Assembly: GCF_932526225.1 (NCBI RefSeq)
Contig: NC_064044.1
Span: 6,042,747-6,106,746, forward strand
DNA from: Nematostella vectensis
Lineage: Eukaryota > Cnidaria > Anthozoa > Actiniaria > Edwardsiidae
DNA: 64,000 nt
Direction: 5' to 3'
Below, piece by piece: positions 42,701-57,700 of this stretch (the first letter of the stretch is position 1; the number at the start of each line of letters is the position of its first letter). The position numbers and the translations under genes were made by a program. The notes under the pieces are model-generated. The model saw only the letters and a program-made list of their open reading frames with translations. It searched no databases and was not told the DNA's origin.

Positions 42701-45700
42701 ATGTATATTGCTGCCTTTGGAATTGTTATGGAATTTTACCAAAGAAAGTGTTCCCGTTATAATACTATATGTCTATTTAAGTACAACTCTTGGGTAACAA
42801 CAATTGTTCTATTGGGGTTTAAAGACTGTAACTGTTGTCTTCCTTTAAAACTTGGTCCATGATAGTTTTTGTTTTCATTGATCCACAGCAACTTTCAGCT
42901 TTGCGTCCTCATCGTATTCAGTTGAGGAAGATACGGGTTATGTTACAGTAAACATCACAAAGACTGGGACCTCTGACATTTCTCTTGATGTGAAGTAAGT
43001 AGAATAGAATTGGTTTGTGTGATTGATTGAATTCTGCGGAAAGTATTGGCAATCAAAATATTTTCTTTGCACTCCTTCTTTTCTGAATCTTTTACCTTCA
43101 ATAGCCTATTGTATGGTATTCAATAACCATATATTTGCTCTTTGTCTCAGGCTAAGCACAAACAACGGCACAGCATTCTCTCCCGTAGACTATACTGCAA
43201 TGTCTGACAATAGTGTAACGTTTTTGGCCAACGAACAATCTAAGCTAGTAAACATAACCATCAATGTTGACCAGACAGTTGAAAATGATGAAGATTTCAA
43301 GGCCCTCCTGTCTCACACTAACGCAGACCAAGTTGCCCTTGGCCTACTAAATACGACGACAATCACAATTGGCAACGATGATCAAGGTGACTGGAGTAAA
43401 CTAATCTTTTGATTTATTTTAACTAACAGACATTTTGTTAATAGACTTTGTACTATAAAGAGAAAATTGTTATAATAAAAATTTGGGCTTGCTAAAGATT
43501 TTGGATGTCTTATGCCAAAAATGTATATTGCTGCCTTTGGAATTGGTATGGAATTTTACCAAAGAAAGTGTTCCCGTTATAATACTATATGTCTATTTAA
43601 GTACAACTCTTGGGTAACAACAATTGTTCTATTGGGGTTTAAAGACTGTAACTGTTGTCTTCCTTTAAAACTTGGTCCATGATAGTTTTATTTGTTTTCA
43701 TTGATCCACAGCAACTTTCAGCTTTGCGTCCTCATCGTATTCAGTTGAGGAAGATACGGGTTATGTTACAGTGAACATCACAAAGACTGGGACCTCTGAC
43801 ATTTCTCTTGATGTGAAGTAAGTAGAATAGAATTGATTTGTGTGATTGATTGAATTCTGCGGAAAGTATTGGCAATCAAAATATTGTCTTTGCACTCCTT
43901 CTTTTCTGAATCTTTTACCTTCAGTAGCCTATTGTATGGTATTCAATAACCATTCATTTGCTTTTTGTCTCAGGCTAAGCACAAACAACGGCACAGCATT
44001 CTCTCCCGTCGACTATACTGCAATGTCTGACAATAGTGTAACGTTTTTGGCCAACGAACAATCTAAGCTAGTAAACATAACCATCAATGTTGACCAGACA
44101 GTTGAAAATGATGAAGATTTCAAGGCCTTCCTGTCTCACACTAACGCAGACCAAGTTGCCCTTGGCCTACTAAATACGACGACAATCACAATTGGCAACA
44201 ATGATCAAGGTGACTGGAGTAAACTAATCTTTTGATTTATTTTGACTAACAGACATTTTGTTAAAAGACTTTGTACTATAAAGAGAAAATTGTTATAATA
44301 AAAATTTGGGCTTGCTAAAGATTTTGGATGTCTTATGCCAAAAATGTATATTGCTGCCTTTGGAATTGGTATGGAATTTTACCAAAGAAAGTGTTCCCGT
44401 TATAATACTATATGTCTATTTAAGTACAACTCTTGGGTAACAACAATTGTTCTATTGGGGTTTAAAGACTGTAACTGTTGTCTTCCTTTAAAACTTGGTC
44501 CATTATAGTTTTTGTTTTCATTGATCCACAGCAACTTTCAGCTTTGCGTCCTCATCGTATTCAGTTGAGGAAGATACGGGTTATGTTACAGTGAACATCA
44601 CAAAGACTGGGACCTCTGACATTTCTCTTGATGTGAAGTAAGTAGAATAGAATTGATTTGTGTGATTGATTGAATTCTGCGGAAAGTATTGGCAATCAAA
44701 ATATTTTCTTTGCACTCCTTCTTTTCTGAATCTTTTACCTTCAGTAGCCTATTGTATGGTATTCAATAACCATTCATTTGCTCTTTGTCTCAGGCTAAGC
44801 ACAAACAACGGCACAGCATTCTCTCCCGTCGACTATACTGCAATGTCTGACAATAGTGTAACGTTTTTGGCCAACGAACAATCTAAGCTAGTAAACATAA
44901 CCATCAATGTTGACCAGACAGTTGAAAATGATGAAGATTTCAAGGCCCTCCTGTCTCACACTAACGCAGACCAAGTTGCCCTTGGCCTACTAAATACGAC
45001 GACAATCACAATTGGCAACGATGATCAAGGTGACTGGAGTAAACTAATCTTTTGATTTATTTTAACTAACAGACATTTTGTTAATAGACTTTGTACTATA
45101 AAGAGAAAATTGTTATAATAAAAATTTGGGCTTGCTAAAAATTTTGGATGTCTTATGCCAAAAATGTATATTGCTGCCTTTGAAATTGGTATGGAAATTT
45201 ACCAAAGAAAGTGTTGCCGTTATAATACTATATGTCTATTTAAGTACAACTCTTGGGTAACAACAATTGTTCTATTGGGGTTTAAAGACTGTAACTGTTG
45301 TCTTCCTTTAAAACTTGGTCCATGATAGTTTTTGTTTTCATTGATCCACAGCAACTTTCAGCTTTGCGTCCTCATCGTATTCAGTTGAGGAAGATACGGG
45401 TTATGTTACAGTGAACATCACAAAGACTGGGACCTCTGACATTTCTCTTGATGTGAAGTAAGTAGAATAGAATTGATTTGTGTGATTTATTGAATTCTGC
45501 AAAAAGTATTGACAATCAAAATATTGTCATTGCACTCCTAATTTTCTGAATCTTTTACCTTCAGTAGCCTATTGTATGGTATTTAATAACCATTCGTTTG
45601 CTCTTTGTCTCAGGCTAAGCACAAGCAACGGCACAGCATTCTCTCCCGTCGACTATACTGCAATGTCTGACAATAGTGTAACGTTTTTGGCTATCGAACA

Positions 45701-48700
45701 ATCTAAGCTAGTAAACATAACCATCAATGTTGACAAGACAGTTGAAAATGATGAAGATTTCAAGGCCCTCCTGTCTCACACTAACGCAGACCAAGTTGCT
45801 CTAGGCCTACTAAATACGACGACAATCACAATTGGCAACGATGATCAAGGTGACTGGAGTAAACTAATCTTTTGATTTATTTTGACCAACAGACATTTTC
45901 TTAAAAGACTTTGTACTATAAAGAGAAAATTGTTATAATAAAAATTTGGGCTTGCTAATGATTTTGGGTGTCTTATGCCAAATATGTATATTGCCGCCTT
46001 AGGAATTGGAATGGAAATTTACCAAAGAAAGTGTTCCCGTTATAATACTATATGTCTTATTAAGTACAACTAATGGGTAACAACAATTGTTCTATTGGGG
46101 TTTAAAGACTGTAACTGTTGTCTTCCTTTAAAACTTGGTCCATGATAGTTTTTGTTTTCATTGATCCACAGCAACTTTCAGCTTTGCGTCCTCATCCTAT
46201 TCAGTTGAGGAAGATACGGGTTATGTTACAGTAAACATCACAAAGACTGGGACCTCTGACATTTCTCTTGATGTGAAGTAAGTAGAATAGAATTGATTTG
46301 TGTGATTGATTGAATTCTGCGGAAAGTATTGGCAATCAAAATATTTTCTTTGCACTCCTTCTTTTCTGAATCTTTTACCTTCAGTAGCCTATTGTATGGT
46401 ATTCAATAACCATTCATTTGCTCTTTGTCTCAGGCTAAGCACAAACAACGGCACAGCATTCTCTCCCGTCGACTATACTGCAATGTCTGACAATAGTGTA
46501 ACGTTTTTGGCCAACGAACAATCTAAGCTAGTAAACATAACCATCAATGTTGACCAGACAGTTGAAAATGATGAAGATTTCAAGGCCCTCCTGTCTCACA
46601 CTAACGCAGACCAAGTTGCCCTTGGCCTACTAAATACGACGACAATCACAATTGGCAACGATGATCAAGGTGACTGGAGTAAACTAATCTTTTGATCTAT
46701 TTTGACTAACAGACATTTTGTTAAAAGACTTTGTCCTATAAAGAGAAAATTGTTATAATAAAAATTTGGGCTTGCTAAAGATTTTTGATGTCTTATGCCA
46801 AAAATGTATATTGCTGCCTTTGGAATTGGTATGGAAATTTACCAAAGAAAGTGTTCCCGTTATAATACTATATGTCTATTTAAGTACAACTCTTGGGTAA
46901 CAACAATTGTTCTATTGGGGTTTAAAGACTGTAACTGTTGTCTTCCTTTAAAACTTGGTCCCTGATAGTCTTTGTTTTCATTGATCCACAGCAACTTTCA
47001 GCTTTGCGTCCTCATCGTATTCAGTTGAGGAAGATACGGGTTATGTTTCAGTGAACATCACAAAGACTGGGACCTCTGATATTTCTCTTGATGTGAAGTA
47101 AGTAGAATAGAATTGGTTTGTGTGATTGATTGAATTCTGCGAAAAGTATTGACAATCAAAATATTGATTTTGCACTCCTAATTTGCTGAATCTTTTACCT
47201 TCAGTAGCCTATTGTATGGTATTTAATAACCATTCGTTTGCTCTTTGTCTCAGGCTAAGCACAAACAACGGCACAGCATTCTCTCCCGTCGACTATACTG
47301 CGATGTCTGACAATAGTGTAACGTTTTTGGCCAACGAACAATCTAAGCTAGTAAACATAACCATCAATGATGACCAGACAGTTGAAAATGATGAAGATTT
47401 CAAGGCCCTCCTGTCTCACACTAACGCAGACCAAGTTGCCCTTGGCCTACTAAATACGACGACAATCACAATTGGCAACGATGATCAAGGTGACTGGAGT
47501 AAACTAATATTTTGATATATTTTGACTAACAGACATTTTGTTAAAAGACTTTGTCCTATAAAGGGAAAATTGTTATAATAAAAATTTGGGCTTGCTAAAG
47601 ATTTTTGATGTCTTATGCCAAAAATGTATATTGCTGCCTTTGGAATTGGTATGGAAATTTACCAAAGAAAGTGTTGCCGTTATAATACTATATGTCTATT
47701 TAAGTACAACTCTTGGGTAACAACAATTGTTCTATTGGGTTTAAAAGACTGTAACTGTTGTCTTCCTTTAAAACTTGGTCATTGATAGTCTTTGTTTTCA
47801 TTGATCCACAGCAACTTTCAGCTTTGCGTCCACATCGTATTCAGTTGAGGAAGATACGGGTTATGTTACCGTGAACATCACAAAGACTGGGACCTCTGAC
47901 ATTTCTCTTGATGTGAAGTAAGTAGAATAGAATTTGTTTGTGTGATTGATTGAATTCTGCGAAAAGCATTGGCAATCAAAATATTGTCTTTGCACTCCTT
48001 CTTTTCTGAATCTTTTACCTTCAGTAGCCTATTGTATGGTATTCAATAACCATTCATTTGCTCTTTGTCTCAGGCTAGGCACAAACAACGGCACAGCATT
48101 CTCTCCCGTCGACTATACTGCAATGTCTGACAATAGTGTAACGTTTTTGGCCAACGAACAATCTAAGCTAGTAAACATAACCATCAATGTTGACCAGACA
48201 GTTGAAAATGATGAAGATTTCAAGGCCCTCCTGTCTCACACTAACGCAGACCAAGTTGCCCTTGGCCTACTAAATACGACGACAATCACAATTGGCAACG
48301 ATGATCAAGGTGACTGGAGTAAACTAATCTTTTGATTTATTTTGACTAACAGAAATTTTGTTGAAAGACTATAAAGACAAAATTGTCATAATAAAAATTT
48401 GGACTTGCTAAAGATTTTTGATGTCTTATACCAAAAATGTATATTGCTGCCTGTGGAAATTTACCAAAGAAAGTGTTCCCGTTAAAATACTATATGTCTA
48501 TTTAAGTACAACTCTTGGGTAACAACAATTTTTCTATTGGGGTTTAAAGACTGTAACTGTTGTCTTCCTTTAAAACTTGGTCCATGATAGTTTTTGTTTT
48601 CATTGATCCACAGCAACTTTCAGCTTTGCGTCCTCATCGTATTCAGTTGAGGAAGATACGGGTTATGTTACAGTGAACATCACAACGACTGGGACCTCTG

Positions 48701-51700
48701 ACATTTCTCTTGATGTGAAGTAAGTAGAATAGAATTGGTTTGTGTGATTGATTGAATTCTGAGAAAAGTATTGGCAATCAAAATATTGTCTTTGCACTCC
48801 TTCTTTTCTGAATCTTTTACCTTCAGTAGCCTATTGTATGGTATTCAATAACTATTCATTTGCTCTTTGTCTCAGGCTAAGCACAAACAACGGCACAGCA
48901 TTCTCTCCCGTCGACTATACTGCAATGTCTGACAATAGTGTAACGTTTTTGGCCAACGAACAATCTAAGCTAGTAAACATAACCATCAATGTTGACCAGA
49001 CAGTTGAAAATGATGAAGATTTCAAGGCCCTCCTGTCTCACACTAACGCAGACCAAGTTGCCCTTGGCCTACTAAATACGACGACAATCACAATTGGCAA
49101 CGATGATCAAGGTGACTGGAGTAAACTAATTTTTTTATCTATTTTGACTAACAGACATTTTGTTAAAAGACTTTGTACTATAAAGAGGAAATTGTTATAA
49201 TAAAAATTTGGGCTTGCTAAAGATTTTGGATGTCTTATGCCAAAAATGTATATTGCTGCCTTTGGAATTGGTATGGAAATTTACCAAAGAAAGTGTTGCC
49301 GTTATAATACTATATGTCTCTTTAAGTACAACTCTTGGGTAACAATAATTGTTCTATTGGGTTTTAAAGACTGTAACTGTTGTCTTCCTTTAAAACTTGG
49401 TCATTGATAGTCTTTGTTTTCATTGATCCACAGCAACTTTCAGCTTTGCGTCCTCATCGTATTCAGTTGAGGAAGATACGGGTTATGTTACAGTAAACAT
49501 CACAAAGACTGGGACCTCTGACATTTCTCTTGATGTGAAGTAAGTAGAATAGAATTGATTTGTGTGATTGATTGAATTCTGCGGAAAGTATTGGCAATCA
49601 AAATATTTTCTTTGCACTCCTTCTTTTCTGAATCTTTTACCTTCAGTAGCCTATTGTATGGTATTCAATAACCATTCATTTGCTCTTTGTCTCAGGCTAA
49701 GCACAAACAACGGCACAGCATTCTCTCCCGTCGACTATACTGCAATGTCTGACAATAGTGTAACGTTTTTGGCCAACGAACAATCTAAGCTAGTAAACAT
49801 AACCATCAATGTTGACCAGACAGTTGAAAATGATGAAGATTTCAAGGCCCTCCTGTCTCACACTAACGCAGACCAAGTTGCCCTTGGCCTACTAAATACG
49901 ACGACAATCACAATTGGCAACGATGATCAAGGTGACTGGAGTAAACTAATCTTTTGATCTATTTTGACTAACAGACATTTTGTTAAAAGACTTTGTCCTA
50001 TAAAGAGAAAATTGTTATAATAAAAATTTGGGCTTGCTAAAGATTTTTGATGTCTTATGCCAAAAATGTATATTGCTGCCTTTGGAATTGGTATGGAAAT
50101 TTACCAAAGAAAGTGTTCCCGTTATAATACTATATGTCTATTTAAGTACAACTCTTGGGTAACAACAATTGTTCTATTGGGGTTTAAAGACTGTAACTGT
50201 TGTCTTCCTTTAAAACTTGGTCCCTGATAGTCTTTGTTTTCATTGATCCACAGCAACTTTCAGCTTTGCGTCCTCATCGTATTCAGTTAAGGAAGATACG
50301 GGTTATGTTTCAGTGAACATCACAAAGACTGGGACCTCTGATATTTCTCTTGATGTGAAGTAAGTAGAATAGAATTGGTTTGTGTGATTGATTGAATTCT
50401 GCGAAAAGTATTGACAATCAAAATATTGATTTTGCACTCCTAATTTGCTGAATCTTTTACCTTCAGTAGCCTATTGTATGGTATTTAATAACCATTCGTT
50501 TGCTCTTTGTCTCAGGCTAAGCACAAACAACGGCACAGCATTCTCTCCCGTCGACTATACTGCGATGTCTGACAATAGTGTAACGTTTTTGGCCAACGAA
50601 CAATCTAAGCTAGTAAACATAACCATCAATGATGACCAGACAGTTGAAAATGATGAAGATTTCAAGGCCCTCCTGTCTCACACTAACGCAGACCAAGTTG
50701 CCCTTGGCCTACTAAATACGACGACAATCACAATTGGCAACGATGATCAAGGTGACTGGAGTAAACTAATATTTTGATATATTTTGACTAACAGACATTT
50801 TGTTAAAAGACTTTGTCCTATAAAGGGAAAATTGTTATAATAAAAATTTGGGCTTGCTAAAGATTTTTGATGTCTTATGCCAAAAATGTATATTGCTGCC
50901 TTTGGAATTGGTATGGAAATTTACCAAAGAAAGTGTTGCCGTTATAATACTATATGTCTATTTAAGTACAACTCTTGGGTAACAACAATTGTTCTATTGG
51001 GTTTAAAAGACTGTAACTGTTGTCTTCCTTTAAAACTTGGTCATTGATAGTCTTTGTTTTCATTGATCCACAGCAACTTTCAGCTTTGCGTCCACATCGT
51101 ATTCAGTTGAGGAAGATACGGGTTATGTTACCGTGAACATCACAAAGACTGGGACCTCTGACATTTCTCTTGATGTGAAGTAAGTAGAATAGAATTTGTT
51201 TGTGTGATTGATTGAATTCTGCGAAAAGCATTGGCAATCAAAATATTGTCTTTGCACTCCTTCTTTTCTGAATCTTTTACCTTCAGTAGCCTATTGTATG
51301 GTATTCAATAACCATTCATTTGCTCTTTGTCTCAGGCTAAGCACAAACAACGGCACAGCATTCTCTCCCGTCGACTATACTGCAATGTCTGACAATAGTG
51401 TAACGTTTTTGGCCAACGAACAATCTAAGCTAGTAAACATAACCATCAATGTTGACCAGACAGTTGAAAATGATGAAGATTTCAAGGCCCTCCTGTCTCA
51501 CACTAACGCAGACCAAGTTGCACTTGGCCTACTAAATACGACGACAATCACAATTGGCAACGATGATCAAGGTGACTGGAGTAAACTAATCTTTTGATTT
51601 ATTTTGACTAACAGAAATTTTGTTGAAAGACTATAAAGACAAAATTGTCATAATAAAAATTTGGACTTGCTAAAGATTTTTGATGTCTTATACCAAAAAT

Positions 51701-54700
51701 GTATATTGCTGCCTGTGGAAATTTACCAAAGAAAGTGTTCCCGTTAAAATACTATATGTCTATTAAAGTACAACTCTTGGGTAACAACAATTTTTCTATT
51801 GGGGTTTAAAGACTGTAACTGTTGTCTTCCTTTAAAACTTGGTCCATGATAGTTTTTGTTTTCATTGATCCACAGCAACTTTCAGCTTTGCGTCCTCATC
51901 GTATTCAGTTGAGGAAGATACGGGTTATGTTACAGTGAACATCACAAAGACTGGGACCTCTGACATTTCTCTTGATGTGAAGTAAGTAGAATAGAATTGG
52001 TTTGTGTGATTGATTGAATTCTGCGAAAAGTATTGGCAATCAAAATATTGTCTTTGCACCCCTTCTTTTCTGAATCTTTTACCTTCAGTAGCCTATTGTA
52101 TGGTATTTAATAACCATTCGTTTGCTCTTTGTCTCAGGCTAAGCACAAACAACGGCACAGCATTCTCTCCCGTCGACTATACTGCGATGTCTGACAATAG
52201 TGTAACGTTTTTGGCCAACGAACAATCTAAGCTAGTAAACATAACCATCAATGTTGACCAGACAGTTGAAAATGATGAAGATTTCAAGGCCCTCCTGTCT
52301 CACACTAACGCAGACCAAGTTGCCCTTGGCCTACTAAATACGACGACAATCACAATTGGCAACGATGATCAAGGTGACTGGAGTAAACTAATCTTTTGAT
52401 TTATTTTGACTAACAGACATTTTGTTAAAAGACTTTGTACTATAAAGAGAAAATTGTTATAATAAAAATTTGGGCTTGCTAAAGAGTTTTGATGTCTTAT
52501 GCCAAAAATGTATATTACTGCCTTTGGAATTGGTATGGAATTTTACCAAAGAAAGTGTTCCCGTCATAATACTATATGTCTATTTAAGTACAACTCTTGG
52601 GTAACAACAATTGTTCTATTGGGTTTTAAAGACAGTAACTGTTGTCTTTCTTTAAAACTTCGTCCCTGATAGTCTTTGTTTCCATTGATCCACAGCAACT
52701 TTCAGCTTTGCGTCCTCATCGTATTCAGTTGAGGAAGATACGGGTTATGTTACAGTGAACATCACAAGGACTGGGACCTCTGACATTTCTCTTGATGTGA
52801 AGTAAGTAGAATAGAATTGGTTTGTGTGATTGATTGAATTCTGCAAAAAGTATTGGCAATCAAAATATTGTCTTTGCACTCCTTCTTTTCTGAATCTTTT
52901 ACCTTCAGTAGCCTATTGAATGGTATTCAATAACCATTCATTTGCTCTTTGTCTCAGGCTGAGCACAAACAACGGCACAGCATTCTCTCCCGTCGACTAT
53001 ACTGCAATGTCTGACAATAGTGTAACGTTTTTGGCCAACGAACAATCTAAGCTAGTAAACATAACCATCAATGTTGACCAGACAGTTGAAAATGATGAAG
53101 ATTTCAAGGCCCTCCTGTCTCACACTAACGCAGACCAAGTTGCCCTTGGCCTACTAAATACGACGACAATCACAATTGGCAACGATGATCAAGGTGACTG
53201 GAGTAAACTAATCTTTTGAATTGTTTTGACTAACAGACATTTTGTTAAAAGACTTTGTACTCTAAAGAGAAAATTGTTATAATGAAAATTTGGGCTTGCT
53301 AAAATTTTTGATGTCTTATGCCAAAAATGTATATTGCTGCCTTTGGAATTGGTATGGAATTTTTCCAAAGAAAGTGTTCCCGTCATAATTCTATATGTCT
53401 ATTTAAGTACAACTCTTGGGTAACAACAATTGTTCTATTGTGTTTTAAAGACAGTAACTGTTGTCTTCCTTTAAAACTTGGTCCCTGATAGTCTTTGTTT
53501 TCATTGATCCACAGCAACTTTCAGCTTTGCGTCCTCATCGTATTCAGTTGAGGAAGATACGGGTTATGTTACAGTGAACATCACAAAGACTGGGACCTCT
53601 GACATTTCTCTTGATGTGAAGTAAGTAGAATAGAATTGGTTTGTGTGATTGATTGAATTCTGCGAAAAGTATTGGCAATCAAAATATTGTCTTTGCACTC
53701 CTTCTTTTCTGAATCTTTTACCTTCAGTAGCCTATTGTATGGTATTCAATAACCATTCATTTGCTCTTTGTCTCAGGCTAAGCACAAACAACGGCACAGC
53801 ATTCTCTCCCGTCGACTATACTGCAATGTCTGACAATAGTGTAACGTTTTTGGCCAACGAACAATCTAAGCTAGTAAACATAACCATCAATGTTGACCAG
53901 ACAGTTGAAAATGATGAAGATTTCAAGGCCCTCCTGTCTCACACTAACGCAGACCAAGTTGCCCTTGGCTTACTAAATACGACGACAATCACAATTGGCA
54001 ACGATGATCAAGGTGACTGGAGTAAACTAATCTTTTGATTTATTTTGACTAACAGACATTTTGTTAAAAGACTTTGTACTATAAAGAGAAAATTGTCATA
54101 ATAAAAATTTGGGCTTGCTAAAGATTTTTGATGTCTTATGCCAAATATGTATATTGCTGCCTTAGGAATTGGAATGGAAATTTACCAAAGAAAGTGTTCC
54201 CGTTATAATACAATATGTCTATTTAAGTACAACTAATGGGTAACAACAATTGTTCTATTGGGGTTTAAAGCATGTAACTGTTGTCTTCCCTTAAAACTTG
54301 GTCCATTTATGGTTTTTGTTTTCATTGACCCACAGCAACTTTCAGCTTTGCGTCCTCATCGTATTCAGTTGAGGAAGATACGGGTTATGTTACAGTGAAC
54401 ATCACAAAGACTGGGACCTCTGACATTTCTCTTGATGTGAAGTAAGTAGAATAGAATTGGTTTGTGTGATTGAGTGAATTCTGCGAAAAGTATTGGCAAT
54501 CAAAATATTGTCTTTGCACTCCTTCTTTTCTGAATCTTTTACCTTCAGTAGCCTATTGTATGGTATTCAATAACCATTCATTTGCTCTTTGTCTCAGGCT
54601 AAGCACAAACAACAGCACAGCATTCTCTCCCGTCGACTATACTGCAATGTCTGACAATAGTGTAACGTTTTTGGCCAACGAACAATCTAAGCTAGTAAAC

Positions 54701-57700
54701 ATAACCATCAATGTTGACCAGACAGTTGAAAATGATGAAGATTTCAAGGCCCTCCTGTCTCACACTAACGCAGACCAAGTTGCCCTTGGCCTACTAAATA
54801 CGACGACAATCACAATTGGCAACGATGATCAAGGTGACTGGAGTAAACTAATCTTTTGATTTATTTTGACTAACAGTCATTTTGTTGAAAGACTTTGTAC
54901 TATAAAAGGAAAATTGTCATAATAAAAATTTGGGCTTGCTAAAGATTTTGGATGTCTTATGCAAAAAATGTATATTGCTGCCTTTGGAATTGCTATGGAA
55001 ATTTACCAAAGAAAGTGTTCCCGTTATAATACTATATGTCTATTTGAGTACAACTCACGGGTAACAACAATTGTTCTATTGGGGTTTAAAGACTGTTACT
55101 GTTGTCTTCCTTTAAAACTTGGTCCATGATAGCTTTTGTTTTCATTGATCCACAGCAACTTTCAGCTTTGTGTCCTCATCCTATTCAGTTGAGGAAGATA
55201 CGGGTTATGTTACAGTGAACATCACAAAGACTGGGACCTCTGATATTTCTCTTGATGTGAAGTAAGTAGAATAGAATTGGTTTGTGTGATTGATTGAATT
55301 CTGCAAAAAGTATTGACAATCAAAATATTGTCTTTGCACTCCTAATTTTCTGAATCTTTTACCTTCAGTAGCCTATTGTATGGTATTTAATAACCATTCG
55401 TTTGCTCTTTGTCTCAGGCTAAGCACAAACAACGGCACAGCATTCTCTCCCGTCGACTATACTGCGATGTCTGACATTAGTGTAACGTTTTTGGCCAACG
55501 AACAATCTAAGCTAGTAAACATAACCATCAATGTTGACCAGACAGTTGAAAATGATGAAGATTTCAAGGCCCTCCTGTCTTACACTAACGCAGACCAAGT
55601 TGCCCTTGGCCTACTAAATACGACGACAATCACAATTGGCAACGATGATCAAGGTGACTGGAGTAAAGTAATCTTTTGATTGATTTTGACTAACAGACAT
55701 TTTGTTAAAAGACTATAAAGACAAAATTGTCATAATAAAAATTTGGACTTGCTAAAGATTTTGGATGTCTTATGCCAAAATGTATATTGCTGCCTTTGGA
55801 AATTTACCAAAGAAAGTGTTCCCGTTATAATACTATATGTCTATTTAAGTACAAATCTTGGGTAACAACAATTGTTCTATTGGGGTTTAAAGACTGTAAC
55901 TGTTGTCTTCCTTTAAAACTTGGTCCATGATAGTCTTTGTTTTCATTGATCCACAGCAACATTCAGCTTTGCGTCCTCATCGTTTTCAGTTGAGGAAGAT
56001 ACGGGTTATGTTACAGTGAACATCACAAAGACTGGGACATCTGACATTTCTCTTGATGTGAAGTAAGTAGAATAGAATTGGTTTGTGTGATTGATTGAAT
56101 TCTGCGAAAAGTATTGGCAATCAAAATATTGTCTTTGCACTCCTTCTTTTCTGAATCTTTTACCTTTAGTAGCTTATTGTGTTGTATTCAATAACCATTC
56201 ATTTGCTCTTTGTCTCAGGCTAAGCACAAACAACGGCACAGCATTCTCTCCCGTCGACTATACTGCGATGTCTGACAATAGTGTAACGTTTTTGGCCAAC
56301 GAACAATCTAAGCTAGTAAACATAACCATCAATGTTGACCAGACAGTTGAAAATGATGAAGATTTCAAGGCCCTCCTGTCTCACACTAACGCAGACCAAG
56401 TTGCCCTTGGCCTACTAAATACGACGACAATCACAATTGGCAACGATGATCAAGGTGGCTGGAGTAAACTAAAATTTTGATTTATTTTGACTAACAGACA
56501 TTTTGTTGAAAGACATTGTACTATAAAGAGAAAATTGTCATAATAAAAATTTGGGCTTGCTAAAGATTTTGGATGTCTTATGCCAAAAATGTATATTGCT
56601 GCCTTTGGAAATTTACCAAAGAAAGTGTTCCCGTTATAATACTATATGTCTATTTAAGTACAACTCCCGGGTAACAACAATTGTTCTATTGGGGTTTAAA
56701 GACTGTAACTGTTGTCTTCCTTTAAAACTAGGTCCATGATAGTTTTTGTTTTCATTGATCCACAGCAACCTTTAGCTTTGTGTCCTCATCGTATTCAGTT
56801 GAGGAAGATACGGGTTATGTTACAGTGAACATCACAAAGACTGGGACCTCTGACATTTCTCTTGATGTGAAGTAAGTAGAATAGAATTGGTTTGTGTGAT
56901 TGATTGAATTCTGGGAAAAGTATTGGCAATCAAATTATTGTCTTTGCACTTCTTTTCTGAATCTTTTACCTTCAGTAGACTATTGTATGGTATTCAATAA
57001 CCATACATTTGCTCTTTGTCTCAGGCTAAGCACAAACAACGGCACAGCATTCTCTCCCGTCGACTATACTGCGATGTCTGACAATAGTTTAACGTTTTTG
57101 GCCAACGAACAATCTAAGCTAGTAAACATAACCATCAATGTTGACCAGACAGTGGAAAATGATGAAGATTTCAAGGCACTCCTGTCTCACACTAACGCAG
57201 ACAAAGTTGCCTTTGGCCTACTAAATACGACAACAATCACAATTGGCAACGATGATCAAGGTGACTGGAGAAAACTAATCTTTTGATTTATTTTGACTAA
57301 CTGACATTTTGTTGAAAGACTTTGTACTATAAAAGGAAAATTGTCATAATAAAAATTTGGGCTTGCTAAAGATTTTGGATGTCTTATGCCAAAAATGTAT
57401 ATTGCTGCCTTTGGAATTGCTATGGAAATTTACCAAAGAAAGTGTTCCCGTTATAATACTATATGTCTATTTAAGTACAACTCTCGGGTAACAACAATTG
57501 TTATATTGGGGTTTAAAGACTGTTACTGTTGTCTTCCTTTAAAACTTGGTCCATGATAGTTTTTGTTTTCATTGATCCACAGCAACTTTCAGCTTTTTGT
57601 CCTCATCGTATTCAGTTGAGGAAGATACGGGTTATGTTTCAGTGAACATCACAAAGACTGGGACCTCTGACATTTCTCTTGATGTGAAGTAAGTAGAATA

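Larger units (their letters stand above)
46198..48761 (+). repeat. Four-unit duplication, left copy (units 57-60)
   Basis: This recurs at about 49460-52023 (offset 3262). Shared rare variants are Asp75 and Ser20 in units 58 and 62, Thr8 in units 59 and 63, and the same 18-bp intron deletion after units 59 and 63. A few bases differ, such as 48077, which gives Gly38. Confidence 0.8.
49460..52023 (+). repeat. Four-unit duplication, right copy (units 61-64)
   Basis: This is the partner of about 46198-48761. It begins just after base 49459 (G, against C at 46197) and ends near 52024, in the A-to-B intron of unit 64. Confidence 0.8.
53300..56650 (+). repeat. Six-unit-period duplication, left copy (units 66-69)
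   Basis: This recurs near 58188-61538 with offset 4887-4888. Units 66/72, 67/73, 68/74 and 69/75 pair up. They share CCGTCATAAT, the CCCACAG acceptor of 67/73, Val6 and Tyr91 of 68/74, and the GTGGCT donor of 69/75. Boundaries are approximate. Confidence 0.7.
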
